Shown here: positions 1-9,683 of the stretch, piece after piece
Position numbering within the stretch: position 1 is the stretch's first letter
How the letters are laid out: each line of letters opens with the position of its first letter
Assembly (NCBI RefSeq): GCF_029623755.1
Contig: NZ_CP121106.1
Span: 2,422,352 to 2,486,351, forward strand
Direction of reading: 5' to 3'
Length of the DNA: 64,000 bases
Source of the DNA: Altererythrobacter sp. CAU 1644
GTDB lineage: Bacteria; Pseudomonadota; Alphaproteobacteria; Sphingomonadales; Sphingomonadaceae
The notes under the pieces: generated by a model
What the model saw: the letters and a program-made list of their open reading frames with translations, nothing else
What the model was told of the DNA's origin: nothing
The model's database searches: none
Program-made: the position numbers and the translations under genes

Positions 1-469
1 CCTGTGCGGTGCCGGGCTCCAGCACACGATAGAACCACCCGCTGCGGCCACTGGCGACGATCGCCTTGACGATCCCCTTGGCCTCAAGATGCTGTTCGAT
101 GGTGGAGCAGGGCTGGCGCGGCTGGGTGACCTCGATCAGCGCACTGCCGAGCCGGAAACGATCGCCGATCAGGACATCATGTTCGGTGAGCCCGATGGTC
201 GAGATGTTCTCGCCCATCGAACCGGGGCCATCGAGCCGGGGCAGGGCGCCGAAGTGGTGCCGTAGCCAGGCGTAGTTGTCGTGCGGATAGTGATGCAGCG
301 CCATTGCGGGATAGCCGTGATGCTTGCGGTCAACCTGGGTATCGATCTCGATCCCGCGCTCACCAATCGTGACCACGCCTTTGAGCGGCTGCTTGCTTAT
401 TGCGCTCGTGCTGCCGGATGGGAGAGTGGCCGCCGATCCTGCGCAGATGGCGTCGACGGCGATCTTCAT
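1..469 (-). CDS. MOSC domain-containing protein (YiiM-like), 3' end cut off by the window
   Basis: Reading the minus strand from an ATG at 469 gives 156 codons that run off the left edge without a stop. The translation carries the MOSC hallmarks [12 protein letters not shown] and, about 30 residues later, QPRQPC with the conserved cysteine. MOSC proteins relate to the C-terminal domain of molybdenum-cofactor sulfurases; YiiM-type members act on N-hydroxylated substrates together with molybdoenzymes, but no substrate can be read here. The start codon overlaps the rlmN stop as ATGA (466-469), so the gene is probably translated with rlmN from one mRNA. The family assignment is good; the physiological role is unknown. 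Confidence 0.8.
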   Translation of the reverse strand, partial: MKIAVDAICAGSAATLPSGSTSAISKQPLKGVVTIGERGIEIDTQVDRKHHGYPAMALHHYPHDNYAWLRHHFGALPRLDGPGSMGENISTIGLTEHDVLIGDRFRLGSALIEVTQPRQPCSTIEQHLEAKGIVKAIVASGRSGWFYRVLEPGTAQ

Positions 470-1713
470 TCGGCGGTTGCTGCCGCTTCCGCCGCTTCTC
501 GGTCCCGCTGGGCGCGGCTCTTCTTTTCCGCGGAAGTCTTGAGCTGGCCGCAAGCCGCGTCGATGTCGCGCCCGCGGGGGGTGCGGACCGGTGCGCTGAT
601 TCCGCCTTCGAACACAATGTCGCTGAAGCGCTTGATCCGATCGGGTGTGGAACACTCATAGGCAGCGCCGGGCCAGGGATTGAACGGAATCAGGTTGACC
701 TTTGCGGGCAGCTTGTACTGGCGCAGCAGGCGGACGAGTTCGCGCGCGTCCTCGTCGCTGTCATTCTTGTCCTTCAGCATCACATATTCGAAGGTGATGC
801 GGCGCGCATTGCTGGCGCCGGGATAGTCGGCACAGGCCTGCAGCAATTCCTCGATGCCGTACTTCTTGTTGATCGGCACGATTTCGTCGCGGACATCCTT
901 GGTTACCGCATGGAGCGAAACCGCGAGATTGACGCCGATTTCCTCGCCGCACTTGTCCATCATTGGCACCACGCCGCTCGTAGACAAGGTAATGCGGCGC
1001 TTGGACAGGGCAAGGCCGTCGCCGTCCATCACTAGCTGGAGGGCGCCCTTGACGTTGTCGAAATTATAGAGCGGCTCGCCCATGCCCATCATTACGATAT
1101 TCGTGAGCAGGCGCCCATCAGCCGAGTAGTGCCCGGCGTCCTCAGCATCGTCGAGCCCCGCCATTGATCCCTTGGGCCATTCGCCCAGCGCATCGCGCGC
1201 GAGCATGACCTGTCCCACGATTTCGCCGGGGGTGAGGTTGCGCACCAGCTTCATCGTGCCGGTGTGGCAGAAGCGGCAATTGAGCGTGCAGCCGACCTGT
1301 GAAGAAACACATAGCGTCCCGCGATCCGCATCGGGGATGAAGACCATCTCGAAATCGTGGCCGTCGGCGGTGCGGAGCAGCCACTTGCGCGTGCCATCGG
1401 TCGAATGCTGCGCCTCGATAACCTCGGGGCGGCCGATCACGAAGCGTTCGGCAAGCCAAGGGCGCATAGTCTTGGCGATATCGGTCATCGCCTCGAAATC
1501 GGTCACACCGCGATGATAGAGCCAGTGGAACACCTGCTTGGCGCGCAGCTTGGCCTGCTTTGCGTCGAGCCCGGCCTCTTCGAACAGTTCGCGGATACGC
1601 GCCTTTGGCAGGCCGATCAGATCGATACGACCATCGGCACGCGGCGTGATGTCACGCGCGACGGGAACGGGATCCACCTGTCCGGCGATCGGCATGAGGT
1701 CGGTATCGGCCAT
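466..1713 (-). CDS. rlmN: 23S rRNA (adenine2503-C2)/tRNA (adenine37-C2) methyltransferase RlmN
   Basis: Radical-SAM enzyme that methylates C2 of A2503 in 23S rRNA and A37 of some tRNAs. With the start at 1713 (protein [11 protein letters not shown]..., 415 aa) the radical-SAM cluster motif CxxxCxxC is at residues 142-149 (GCTLNCRFC), preceded by the RlmN-type [10 protein letters not shown] with Cys135. The GMGEPLYN motif and a C-terminal ACGQL holding the second catalytic cysteine are present. The frame stays open upstream to 1815, but those 34 residues are arginine/proline-rich and unlike the family, so the internal ATG is preferred. There is no clear Shine-Dalgarno; a TATA-like stretch lies just upstream, so the message may have a very short leader. 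It overlaps the downstream MOSC gene by 4 nt. Confidence 0.93.
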   Translation of the reverse strand: MADTDLMPIAGQVDPVPVARDITPRADGRIDLIGLPKARIRELFEEAGLDAKQAKLRAKQVFHWLYHRGVTDFEAMTDIAKTMRPWLAERFVIGRPEVIEAQHSTDGTRKWLLRTADGHDFEMVFIPDADRGTLCVSSQVGCTLNCRFCHTGTMKLVRNLTPGEIVGQVMLARDALGEWPKGSMAGLDDAEDAGHYSADGRLLTNIVMMGMGEPLYNFDNVKGALQLVMDGDGLALSKRRITLSTSGVVPMMDKCGEEIGVNLAVSLHAVTKDVRDEIVPINKKYGIEELLQACADYPGASNARRITFEYVMLKDKNDSDEDARELVRLLRQYKLPAKVNLIPFNPWPGAAYECSTPDRIKRFSDIVFEGGISAPVRTPRGRDIDAACGQLKTSAEKKSRAQRDREAAEAAATAE

Positions 1714-1851
1714 GGGAGGGGCGCATATAGTGCCGATTGGTCGTGCCGCCAAGTCTCGTAAGCGGGCGCGCAAAACGCGGGTCCTCGGTTCCGGTTCCCA
1801 ACGGTTTGTCGCCAAAATCTCTCGGAATATCGACCCATAAGTGTCTAAAAT

Positions 1852-1869
1852 ACAACAGTTTCCTGTTGT
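1852..1869. promoter_or_regulatory. Perfect inverted repeat in the rlmN/outer-membrane-protein divergent region
   Basis: ACAACAG-TTTC-CTGTTGT, two 7-bp arms around 4 nt. It lies about 95 bp before the beta-barrel gene and about 140 bp before rlmN, in an AT-richer stretch. It has no T-run, so an operator or leader hairpin is as likely as a terminator. The regulator is unknown. Confidence 0.4.
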
Positions 1870-1963
1870 CTCACGTTCATGAAACCAATTTGCGTCTGGC
1901 GTCGTTGAGGGGGTCCACGACGCAAAGAGTCATGCGTCGCGATAAAACAAATGGAGTAATGAA

Positions 1964-2629
1964 ATGAAGAAGTTCGCAACCCTTCTGGCCGCTGGTTCTG
2001 CCCTGACCATTGCCGCCCCGGCGATGGCTCAAGACACCGATGGCAGCTTCACTGGTCCGCGCGTCGAAGCTCTGGTCGGTTACGATGTAATGCAGGCCGG
2101 CAGCAGCGTCGACGATGACGGCAACGACAACAACGACCAGGACATCGATGGCGTCAGCTATGGTGTCGGTATCGGCTACGACTTCGATCTCGGTAGCGCC
2201 GTCGTCGGTCTGGAAGGCGAATGGGTCGATTCCTCGGCCAAGACCGAATTCGACAACGGTGACTTCGAAGGTTTCGGCTTTGGCCGGGTCGATGCCGGTC
2301 GCGACCTGTATCTTGGCGCGCGCATCGGCGCGAAGGTTCAGCCCGACCTGCTGCTCTATGCCAAGGGCGGCTACACCAATGCCAAGCTCAACGTCCTCTC
2401 GAATGACGGCGTCACCGAGCTGAGCCAGGACTTCGACCTCGATGGCTGGCGCGCCGGTGCTGGCGTGGAATACGCCATGAACCCGAACACCTTCATCAAA
2501 CTCGAGTATCGCTATTCGAACTACCAGGAAGGTGAGGTCGATTTTGACGGTGACCTGCCCGACAGCGAACGTTTCGACGTCGATCTCGATCGCCACCAGG
2601 TGATGGCGGGCGTCGGTTTCCGCTTCTGA
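1964..2629 (+). CDS. Outer-membrane beta-barrel (porin/opacity-like) protein
   Basis: A 221-aa protein with a classical signal peptide (MKKFATLLAAGSALTIAAPA, cleavage near AMA-QD at 23), then alternating hydrophobic/polar strands typical of the small 8-strand OmpA/OmpX-like barrels (OMP_b-brl family), ending in a C-terminal phenylalanine (GVGFRF), the usual BAM-recognition feature. Residues 50-62 form a strikingly acidic Asp/Asn-rich loop between the first two strands. A GGAG Shine-Dalgarno sits 7 nt before the ATG. It is monocistronic: the divergent neighbour is rlmN and a hairpin follows the stop. It probably has a structural or adhesion-like surface role; no specific ligand can be inferred. 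Confidence 0.85.
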   Translation: MKKFATLLAAGSALTIAAPAMAQDTDGSFTGPRVEALVGYDVMQAGSSVDDDGNDNNDQDIDGVSYGVGIGYDFDLGSAVVGLEGEWVDSSAKTEFDNGDFEGFGFGRVDAGRDLYLGARIGAKVQPDLLLYAKGGYTNAKLNVLSNDGVTELSQDFDLDGWRAGAGVEYAMNPNTFIKLEYRYSNYQEGEVDFDGDLPDSERFDVDLDRHQVMAGVGFRF

Positions 2630-2652
2630 TAGGAAACACGCAGAAGCACACG

Positions 2653-2685
2653 GGGCCGGGGGTGCATTGCATCTCCGGCCCTTTG
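2653..2685. terminator. Hairpin terminator between convergent genes
   Basis: A 7-bp GGGCCGG/CCGGCCC stem (2653-2659 with 2675-2681) with a 15-nt loop and a broken T-tract on the plus side. It separates the beta-barrel gene from the convergent IalB-like gene. Confidence 0.55.
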
Positions 2686-2689
2686 CTTG

Positions 2690-3202
2690 TCAGCGGCGCG
2701 AGCAGCCCAGAGTTGCCGCGTCGATCGCGGTAGCTGCACCTTTCAGGTCGTAGCGGTCGGCGAAGCGGTTTCCGCGCTTGTCGACGGCGCTGATGCTCAT
2801 CCTGCTGGCCGAGCGCATCGCCGCTATGATCGCGGCATCCATGGCCTTGTCCTTTGCCCAGGCGTCGCCACCGCCCCCCGTAAGCGCGAAGCTCCTGCCG
2901 CCAAGTGTCAGCGTGGCTCGCGCGTTCTTTGCCATTTCGCGAGATAGCCGGAAGTGGAGCTGGTTGCGCAACTGCCGCTTCGGCCAGGATCCGACGGTCG
3001 CATAGGGAACGTACTCGCGGCGGTCGAGATCGCGCTGCCGGGTCGGGACTTCCGGTTTGGCGATTGCGTAGCAGCGCGGCACTGAGGCATCGCGAAAGGC
3101 CGCCCAGCCCGAAAACACGCCCAGACTGTCCTTGGCCGCAACCTGCACGGAGACGACCGCCAGCAGTCCGGCAAGGAGGATAGGGGAAGCGCGCCTAGTC
3201 AT
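2690..3202 (-). CDS. Secreted protein resembling the invasion-associated locus B (IalB) family
   Basis: 170 aa with an N-terminal signal peptide (hydrophobic stretch LLAGLLAVVSVQVAA, cleavage near residue 23). The mature part begins GVFSGWAAFRDASVPRCYAI, similar in layout to IalB-type proteins of sphingomonads, and has two cysteines (early PRCYA and C-terminal LGCSRR) that could form a disulfide. Predicted periplasmic; its molecular function is unknown. The start overlaps the greB stop by 8 nt, so it is the last gene of an slt-greB-this gene operon. The family call rests on general resemblance, not on a diagnostic motif. Confidence 0.6.
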   Translation of the reverse strand: MTRRASPILLAGLLAVVSVQVAAKDSLGVFSGWAAFRDASVPRCYAIAKPEVPTRQRDLDRREYVPYATVGSWPKRQLRNQLHFRLSREMAKNARATLTLGGRSFALTGGGGDAWAKDKAMDAAIIAAMRSASRMSISAVDKRGNRFADRYDLKGAATAIDAATLGCSRR

Positions 3203-3674
3203 AGCTTATCGCGATGACTTCCCATTCCTTGGCACCAGAGGGAAGCCTCACGGTCCGCAAATCCCCCAGCGATGCGCCGCGCAGCGCCCGTGCCATGGGC
3301 GAGTTCCATCCGATACGCCCCTTACCAGCATCTTGTTCGTCGTCGCCGACGATCGTGACAACCTTTTGATTGTCGTCCTCGTCAGCAAGCGTCACCGTGG
3401 CCCCGAAGAACACTTTCGCCCGGTCGACCTGCTCAGCAGGGTCGACCACCCGCAATACCTTCATCCGGCGTGCAAGATGCGCCAGTTCACGATCGATTTC
3501 GCGCATGCGCTTGCGCCCGTAGAGATAATCGCCGTTTTCGCTGCGGTCGCCGTTACCGGCTGCCCAGCTGACGATCTCGACGATCTCTGGGCGTTCCTTG
3601 CCTAGCAGGTGATCGTAACGCGCCTTGAGCGCAGACATGCCTTGCGGCGTGATCGGGTCACCCGCGACCTTCAT
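3195..3674 (-). CDS. greB: Transcription elongation factor GreB
   Basis: 159 aa, the usual Gre length. The N-terminal coiled-coil carries DRSENGDYLYGRKRMREID, the GreB-type version of the acidic tip loop that enters the RNA polymerase secondary channel and stimulates cleavage of backtracked transcripts. The C-terminal FKBP-like domain ends with the conserved GIGWNSPMARAL-like segment (here GRIGWNSPMARAL). It begins 12 nt after slt and overlaps the next gene by 8 nt. GreB is favoured over GreA by the NGDYLYGRKR signature. Confidence 0.88.
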   Translation of the reverse strand: MKVAGDPITPQGMSALKARYDHLLGKERPEIVEIVSWAAGNGDRSENGDYLYGRKRMREIDRELAHLARRMKVLRVVDPAEQVDRAKVFFGATVTLADEDDNQKVVTIVGDDEQDAGKGRIGWNSPMARALRGASLGDLRTVRLPSGAKEWEVIAISYD

Positions 3675-3686
3675 CGACTGAACGAA

Positions 3687-5627
3687 CTAGCGCAGGAAAT
3701 CGGCGATCGTGCGCGGCTTGCCGCCCGGTGCCCGATTGGGGTGCATGTTGTCATAAGTGACTGCATTACCAAGCACGCGCATGATGTAATAGCGGGTCTC
3801 GAAATTCGCCGGAATCTTCTCGATCCAGGTGACATAGTCGATCGCGCCGGTACGCGGATCGCCATTGGCACGCAGCCATTGGTTCACGCGGCCCGGCCCC
3901 GCATTATAGGCACCGATGGCGAGCGGATATGCGCCGCCATAATAGTCCATCAGGCGGCGGAAATAGGCGTCGCCCAGCCGGATGTTGTACTGCGGGTCCT
4001 CGGTCAGGCTGGCCGACATGTAATTCATGCCCATCTTGCCCGCCTGTTCGCGCGCCGTACCCGGCATCAACTGCATCATCCCGCGCGCGCCTGCATGGCT
4101 GACACGATTGCGGTCGAACTCGCTTTCCTGCCGCATGATCGCATGCGCCATGGTCCAGTCGGTGCCGTAGGGAACGGAGACGGTGGGGTGGCCCAGCCGC
4201 TCGAACCCGAACAGTCCGTTCTCAGGGGCGGTTGCGCCCGCGACGACCGCGAACTCATTGAGATTCAATTCGCGCGCGAGATCGGCGACCAGCGCCATCT
4301 TGCCCGCAGTGTCGGCCTTCTCGGCCAGGGTTTCGAAATAGGCGCGTTCGGTGCGCCAGTCGCGCCGGCCCTTCGCGATGGCACGCAGCGCCTGAACCAG
4401 CGGATCGGACTTGAACGCGGATTTCTCCGCTTCAGTCGGCGGCACCTGGGTCGCTTCAACGAATTGCGGCATCTTCTGACCGATCGCATCCAGCGAAAGC
4501 TGGCCGTAATACTGGTCGGCATATTTGCCGGCTGCGGCGAAATACTCACGCGCCTTGGCTTCGTCGCCACCCTGCCGAGCGGCCCGACCGGCCCAATAGA
4601 GACCCTTCGAGCGGGTCAGCGGCGTCTTGGCCGCCATCCCATAGCGATAGAACAGCGGCGCGGCCGAGCGGCCATTGCCCATGCTCCACAACGCCTTGGT
4701 CCCGCCCAGCCACATGAGGTCGGTGTATTTGTCGCGAAGGCGGAAAGAACCCTCGCTGATGTCGGTCCCCGGAGCGAAGACATCGTCGACCTTGCTCGCG
4801 ATCGCCACGGCCTGCGAGGTGCTGGCGCTCTTGGCGACGGTCAGCGCCTCAGCGATGAAGTCCTCGCCATCGTGAGCGGGTATGGCAAAGGTCGGGCGCG
4901 ACGAAAGGATCGAGATGGCCCGGTCGATCTTGCCCTTTTTCCGATAGTGGCGAACCAGGTTGTAGACAGCACCGGGATCCTGCAGCGCTTCGCGTGAGAA
5001 TTCCACTTCCCCGGTCGCAAACTCGTCTTCCAGCAAGGTCAGCCGGGTCGATGCAAGTCCGCGCTTGGCCGAAGAGATGCGTGACTGGTGGCGCTTGGCG
5101 GCGTCGGCCGCACCCTGCCACAGCAACGCCTCCATGCGCGCGTCATGGTCTTCCTGCGTGAAGGAAGATGAGAACATGCCGACCAGATAGGCTTCGGCCG
5201 TTTCGCCCATCACACCGCTGCGCCATGCCTCGCGAGCCATCTCCCTGGCTTCGGGCCGACCCAATGCCTGAAGCGCCAATGCATAGCGCGCCCGGCCTGT
5301 GTTGGTGAGTGGCGGGTTCCTGTCGAAGAAAGCGACCAACTGCTGCGAGGAAGGCGATTCACGGTCGAGCGCGTTTTCGGCGCGGGTACGCAGCAAGGCT
5401 TCCTTGGGAAAGCCTGGATGCCTGAGAACGAAGCTGGAATAGTCGGCAAAACCCAGACTGTCGCTCTTGGTCAGATATTCCCACTGGCTCACCGCCAGCG
5501 ACATCGTGTTGGTCGGCTGGACGGTCATTTGCACGCGGTCTTGCGCCGCCACGGGCGCTGTAAGCGCGAGCGCGCTGGTACCGGCGAGGGCGAGACAGAT
5601 GAGAGATTTACGAACCATGCTGGACAT
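3687..5627 (-). CDS. slt: Soluble lytic murein transglycosylase
   Basis: Cleaves the MurNAc-GlcNAc bond of peptidoglycan, making 1,6-anhydro muropeptides. The 646-aa product has a signal peptide (MSSMVRKSLICLALAGTSAL, cleavage after AAQD), a long alpha-helical superhelix of TPR-like repeats, and a C-terminal SLT goose-lysozyme-like domain: RQESEFD with catalytic Glu501, GARGMMQLMPGTA, and AYNAGPGRVNQW. The start at 5627 was chosen because AAGGAGG lies 11 nt upstream (5639-5645); the second ATG at 5618 is an alternative. The frame is open further upstream but runs into the divergent dapA region. ampG (35849) encodes the matching anhydromuropeptide importer. Confidence 0.92.
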   Translation of the reverse strand: MSSMVRKSLICLALAGTSALALTAPVAAQDRVQMTVQPTNTMSLAVSQWEYLTKSDSLGFADYSSFVLRHPGFPKEALLRTRAENALDRESPSSQQLVAFFDRNPPLTNTGRARYALALQALGRPEAREMAREAWRSGVMGETAEAYLVGMFSSSFTQEDHDARMEALLWQGAADAAKRHQSRISSAKRGLASTRLTLLEDEFATGEVEFSREALQDPGAVYNLVRHYRKKGKIDRAISILSSRPTFAIPAHDGEDFIAEALTVAKSASTSQAVAIASKVDDVFAPGTDISEGSFRLRDKYTDLMWLGGTKALWSMGNGRSAAPLFYRYGMAAKTPLTRSKGLYWAGRAARQGGDEAKAREYFAAAGKYADQYYGQLSLDAIGQKMPQFVEATQVPPTEAEKSAFKSDPLVQALRAIAKGRRDWRTERAYFETLAEKADTAGKMALVADLARELNLNEFAVVAGATAPENGLFGFERLGHPTVSVPYGTDWTMAHAIMRQESEFDRNRVSHAGARGMMQLMPGTAREQAGKMGMNYMSASLTEDPQYNIRLGDAYFRRLMDYYGGAYPLAIGAYNAGPGRVNQWLRANGDPRTGAIDYVTWIEKIPANFETRYYIMRVLGNAVTYDNMHPNRAPGGKPRTIADFLR

Positions 5628-5730
5628 TCTGGGTGGCCCCTCCTTATCAGGCGCTGAATAAACGTTCGATCCCATTGCGGCGTTCCATAATTTTTCGTGC
5701 GTTTTTGGGGTAATACGAAGGACAACGGCA

Positions 5731-6612
5731 ATGTTCAGCGGATCGATTCCGGCCCTAGTGACTCCTTTTCGCGACGGAGCGTTCGACGAATCGGCATTCC
5801 GCAAGCTGGTCGACTGGCAGATCGAGAACGGTAGCAGCGCGCTCGTGCCTTGTGGAACCACTGGTGAAGCATCGACGCTGTCCAATGCCGAACACCACCG
5901 GGTGATTGAGGTATGTATCGAACAGGCGGCGGGTCGCGTCCCCGTGATTGCAGGCTGCGGCAGCAACGACACGCGCAATGCGCTGCTGCATATGAATTTC
6001 TCCAAGAAGGCCGGAGCAAAGGCCGGGCTCTGCGTAGCACCGTATTATAACCGCCCAAGCCAGGCCGGGCTGATCGCGCATTTCAGCTTCCTCGCCGAAA
6101 ACAGCGATCTGCCGATCGTACTCTACAATGTGCCCGCGCGCACGGTCACCGACATCGAGGACGAAACGGTCGTCGAACTGGTCAAGAAGTACCCGAAGCG
6201 CATTGTCGCCATCAAGGATGCCAGCGGCGACCTTTCACGCGTGGCCGATCACCGCATGGGGCTCGATCACGATTTCTGCCAGCTGTCTGGAAATGACGAG
6301 CTGTGGTTGCCGCATTCGGCCGCTGGCGGATCGGGATGCATTTCGGTGACGGCGAATGTCGCGCCGGCACTATGCGCTGAGTTCCACGAAGCAATTGCGG
6401 CCAACGATCTGGTCAAGGCGCGCGAGATCAACGACCGCCTGTTCCCGCTGCACTACGCGATGTTCTCGGACGCCAGTCCGGCGCCGGTGAAGTATGCGCT
6501 GACCCGGGTGCACGACTGGCTAGAATGCGACGTCCGCCTGCCGCTGGTCAACGCGAGCGAGGCGAGCCGCAAGGCGGTCGACGAGGCGCTGGAGCACGCG
6601 GGGCTGGTCTAG
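5731..6612 (+). CDS. dapA: 4-hydroxy-tetrahydrodipicolinate synthase
   Basis: First committed step of lysine/meso-diaminopimelate synthesis: pyruvate plus aspartate semialdehyde. 293 aa, the standard length. The Schiff-base lysine is Lys162 in VAIKDASGD, the catalytic tyrosine is Tyr132 in LYNVPAR, and the substrate-binding GTTGEASTLS motif is at residues 42-51. An AAGGA ribosome site precedes the ATG. It is divergent from slt, with a shared 103-bp promoter region, which pairs cell-wall precursor synthesis with a cell-wall hydrolase. Confidence 0.96.
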   Translation: MFSGSIPALVTPFRDGAFDESAFRKLVDWQIENGSSALVPCGTTGEASTLSNAEHHRVIEVCIEQAAGRVPVIAGCGSNDTRNALLHMNFSKKAGAKAGLCVAPYYNRPSQAGLIAHFSFLAENSDLPIVLYNVPARTVTDIEDETVVELVKKYPKRIVAIKDASGDLSRVADHRMGLDHDFCQLSGNDELWLPHSAAGGSGCISVTANVAPALCAEFHEAIAANDLVKAREINDRLFPLHYAMFSDASPAPVKYALTRVHDWLECDVRLPLVNASEASRKAVDEALEHAGLV

Positions 6613-6616
6613 GACG

Positions 6617-8356
6617 CTAGATGCGCCCTTCGAACACGGTCGCAGTGATCGGCATCTCCTTCATGGTGCCGATCTCGACCTCGTAGGGATCATCATCAAG
6701 CACGACGAAATCGGCTTTCTTGCCCGCAGCGAGTGAGCCGACCGCGCCATCCATGCCGATCACCTGCGCCGCCTCAATGGTGATTGCCCGCAGCGCCTTG
6801 TCACGCGAGACGCGTTCCTCAGGACCGCGCACGACCCCATCGAGTCCCTCGCGAGTCTGCGCGATCCAGGCGAGGTAGAATGGGTCGATCGGCGCCATAT
6901 TGAAATCGCTGTGCAGGCCGAGCGGCACCCCCTCGCGTTCGAGCGAGCCGAGCCGGTTCATCAGCGCTGCGCGATCGGGTCCGAAGCCGCGTTTCGAATA
7001 GGCCTCGCCCAGCACGCGGATATAGTTCGGCTGGGCCGAGACCATCAGCCCCATCCGTGCGATCCGCCGGATCTGCGCCTCCGTGCAATATCCGAGGTGT
7101 TCGAGCACTATGTCCTGCCCGCGGCGCGGCGCCAGCTTGCCTAGGCCCTCCAGCACCGCCTCGGCTCCCTCGTCACCATTGACATGGATGTGCAGGTCGA
7201 ACCCGGCGGTCCAGTAGCGGTGCATCTGTTCGGTAAGTCTTTGCGGTTCGGTGAGCCACTTGCCCAGGTGACCGTCCGTGTACCCCGGCGCCCCCATCCG
7301 CATATTCTGCGCAAAGAAAGCCCCGTCTGCGAAGAGTTTGACGCGGCGCTTGAGCAGCACGTTGTCGCGGGTGAATTTTTCGCGGGCAGTGCTTAGCCAC
7401 GCGTCGAGATCGTCCACCGCATCGATTTCCGCACCGATCGGCATCAGGTTGACGCGAGCGGTCGGAGCCTCAGTCCCGAAAGCGCGCGCGATGAGCCCCG
7501 CTTCGGTATCGAAACGGGCGAAGATGCCCGTCGCAAGGTCGCTGGTCGTCGTGACGCCGCGCGCATGCATCATCTGGAGAAGACCGGCGAAACCTTGCTG
7601 CAGCTTGTCCGGAGCGAGTAGCACCGGCTGCAGCTTGGCGATCGCGACCCCGAGTGCGGTCTCAGAAAACATGCCACGGGCATGGTCGCCGTGATCGGCC
7701 TGTGCCTGCGCCGCAGCCAAGGCGGCGTTGAACGCTCCCTCTTCCGCCAGGCCCATCCACTGGAGAGCAGCCGTGTTGGCGTAGATGTCGTGAAAACTGC
7801 GCTGCCACACGAGCAGGGGTCGTTCCGGCGAGATGGCATCAAGCTCGGGCCGCCCCAAGGGGCCGTGGAACAGCTCGTGATGGCCCCAAACGATGAGCGG
7901 ATCGCCGGGTGTGTCGCGCACGATCTGGCTCAGCCGCTCGCGATAGGCGTCCTCGCCGCTGACGCCCGGCCATCTTCCCGAAGGCAGCACCCAATCGTCG
8001 GGCGCCAGGAACGGCACCGGCAACATGACCGCGGTCTGCATCGGATGGATGTGCGGGTCGATCAGGCCGGGGAAGATCACCTTGTCCGCGAACCGTCGGT
8101 CAAGCCTGTGTTCGCGCCCCGCCGTCCATGATGGCCCCAGTGCATCGATGCTGTCGGCGAGGCCGAGCACCATGCCATCCGCGACCGCCATGAACCTGGC
8201 ATTTGGATATGAACGCGACATGGTGACGATCTTGCGAGCTTCGAACACCGTGACCGGTCCGCGCCCAAAAGGCGCGACCACGTCGCTCGCAGCGATGAGC
8301 GGTGCGGCCGCCATGCCAGCGAGGACTGCTCGTCGGTCGATTTTGCCAGCTATCAT
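6617..8356 (-). CDS. Exported metal-dependent amidohydrolase (YtcJ/amidohydrolase_3 type)
   Basis: 579 aa from an ATG at 8356 preceded by GGGGAG; the frame extends to 8404 without ribosome-site support. The N-terminus [20 protein letters not shown] looks like a twin-arginine signal, so the enzyme is probably periplasmic. The metal-dependent hydrolase signature is present: DPHIHPMQ near the start of the barrel, [14 protein letters not shown] in the middle and [10 protein letters not shown] near the end. Family members hydrolyse C-N bonds of varied substrates, and the substrate cannot be predicted. It ends 5 nt from the convergent dapA stop and separates dapA from smpB. Confidence 0.82.
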   Translation of the reverse strand: MIAGKIDRRAVLAGMAAAPLIAASDVVAPFGRGPVTVFEARKIVTMSRSYPNARFMAVADGMVLGLADSIDALGPSWTAGREHRLDRRFADKVIFPGLIDPHIHPMQTAVMLPVPFLAPDDWVLPSGRWPGVSGEDAYRERLSQIVRDTPGDPLIVWGHHELFHGPLGRPELDAISPERPLLVWQRSFHDIYANTAALQWMGLAEEGAFNAALAAAQAQADHGDHARGMFSETALGVAIAKLQPVLLAPDKLQQGFAGLLQMMHARGVTTTSDLATGIFARFDTEAGLIARAFGTEAPTARVNLMPIGAEIDAVDDLDAWLSTAREKFTRDNVLLKRRVKLFADGAFFAQNMRMGAPGYTDGHLGKWLTEPQRLTEQMHRYWTAGFDLHIHVNGDEGAEAVLEGLGKLAPRRGQDIVLEHLGYCTEAQIRRIARMGLMVSAQPNYIRVLGEAYSKRGFGPDRAALMNRLGSLEREGVPLGLHSDFNMAPIDPFYLAWIAQTREGLDGVVRGPEERVSRDKALRAITIEAAQVIGMDGAVGSLAAGKKADFVVLDDDPYEVEIGTMKEMPITATVFEGRI

Positions 8357-8475
8357 TGCGTTCTCCCCTCGACGCAGTGTTACGCGGCAGGGCGGCTTCG
8401 ACAAGCGGATTCCATTGGGCGTGTTCCCGCTGGGGGTTTTCCTCGACCGCTTCCTTCCCTACATGGCGCCGCACC

Positions 8476-8958
8476 ATGGCCCGTCCCAAACCCGAAACCT
8501 TCGACAAGCAGAAGACCGTCGCCGAGAACCGGCGCGCGCGGTTCGATTACGCGATCGACGAGAAGTTCGAGGCGGGCCTTGCCCTACAAGGAACGGAAGT
8601 GAAGGCCCTGCGCGCGGGCGAGGCTTCCATTGCCGAAAGCTATGCCGAGATACGCGATGGGCAAATCTGGCTGATCAACGCCAACATCCCCGAATACAGC
8701 CACGGCAACCGCCTGAACCACGAGCCCCGTCGCCCGCGCAAATTGCTGCTCAATGCGCGCGAGATCGACAAGCTGTTCGGTGCAGTGGAGCGCAAGGGCA
8801 TGACGCTGATCCCGCTCTCGATCTACTTCAACAAGACCGGGCGGGCGAAGGTCGAACTGGCCTTGGCCAAGGGCAAGCAGGCCCATGACAAGCGTCAGTC
8901 GATCAAGGATCGCGACTGGAAGCGCGACAAGGCGCGACTGATGCGCGAGAAGGGCTGA
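8476..8958 (+). CDS. smpB: SsrA-binding protein SmpB
   Basis: 160 aa, the normal family length. It binds tmRNA and delivers it to stalled ribosomes for trans-translation. Conserved landmarks are [17 protein letters not shown], the [12 protein letters not shown] strand and the basic C-terminal tail [19 protein letters not shown] that enters the decoding centre. The start MARPKPE at 8476 matches family N-termini; the open frame extends upstream without resemblance. No tmRNA gene was recognised in the window. Confidence 0.95.
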   Translation: MARPKPETFDKQKTVAENRRARFDYAIDEKFEAGLALQGTEVKALRAGEASIAESYAEIRDGQIWLINANIPEYSHGNRLNHEPRRPRKLLLNAREIDKLFGAVERKGMTLIPLSIYFNKTGRAKVELALAKGKQAHDKRQSIKDRDWKRDKARLMREKG

Positions 8959-9077
8959 AGCCCCCCCTTTCGCATCGGGTACGCAATGCCCATGTCGATA
9001 AGGATGCCCGCTTTGCCGAAATTCCCCCCTTCGCACTTGCGAAATGACCTCGAGCGGAGCAAGGCGGGGCCAAGGAC

Positions 9078-9683
9078 ATGAGCTCTTTGCGATCGAAAAC
9101 CTGGCTGGCGGACAGCCTCCGAAAATATATGCCTTCGCGCGAAGAAATGGCGCGAAACAAGTACCTTGCGCCCATCGCGCATCGGTTCCTCACTCCTGAG
9201 CTCTGGCGCTTCACGCGGCGCAGCGTTCCGCGAGGGGTGGCATTGGGCGTTTTCGCCGGCTTCATAATCCCGGTTGGCCAGATTTTCCTGGCCGCCTTCA
9301 TGGCCTTACCGGCACGGGCCAATGTGCCGCTGGCTGCGCTCGTCACCTTCATCACCAACCCCTTCACCTTCCCCTTCTGGGCGGTGGTCGCCAATCGCCT
9401 TGGCTCCTTCATCCTGAAGATCGATAGCGCTGCAACTGGTGGCGCCGCACAGACCGAAATTGCAAGCGGACGCTGGTCCTGGCTGATCGAATTGTTCGAG
9501 AGCGCGGGAGTGACCGTCTTGGTCACCGTATTCGGCTTTATCGTTCTTGCCGTCGTCGGCGCGGCGGTCGGCTACCTGGTCGCGAGCTTCAGCTGGCGCT
9601 TCATCGTCGCACGCAAGCGCGCACGCCGCCTGCGGCAGATGGAAGCTCGGCTGGACAGCAGGCTCGGGGCCAAGGAAGGATGA
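9078..9683 (+). CDS. DUF2062 domain-containing inner-membrane protein
   Basis: 201 aa. The conserved DUF2062 core runs from about residue 45 to 175 with hydrophobic segments (GVALGVFAGFIIPVGQIFLA; a second pair around 130-165) and the family-typical TNPFTFPFW motif. It ends in a basic cytoplasmic tail. Function is unknown; this family often sits next to cckA in sphingomonads. Its stop overlaps the cckA start (ATGA, 9680-9683), so the two are probably translationally coupled. Confidence 0.85.
   Translation: MSSLRSKTWLADSLRKYMPSREEMARNKYLAPIAHRFLTPELWRFTRRSVPRGVALGVFAGFIIPVGQIFLAAFMALPARANVPLAALVTFITNPFTFPFWAVVANRLGSFILKIDSAATGGAAQTEIASGRWSWLIELFESAGVTVLVTVFGFIVLAVVGAAVGYLVASFSWRFIVARKRARRLRQMEARLDSRLGAKEG

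Noticed and set aside
3609..4997. A 462-codon plus-strand open frame antisense to slt
   Set aside because: Shadow of a GC-rich gene, with Arg/His-rich sequence and no ribosome site; slt has complete motifs.
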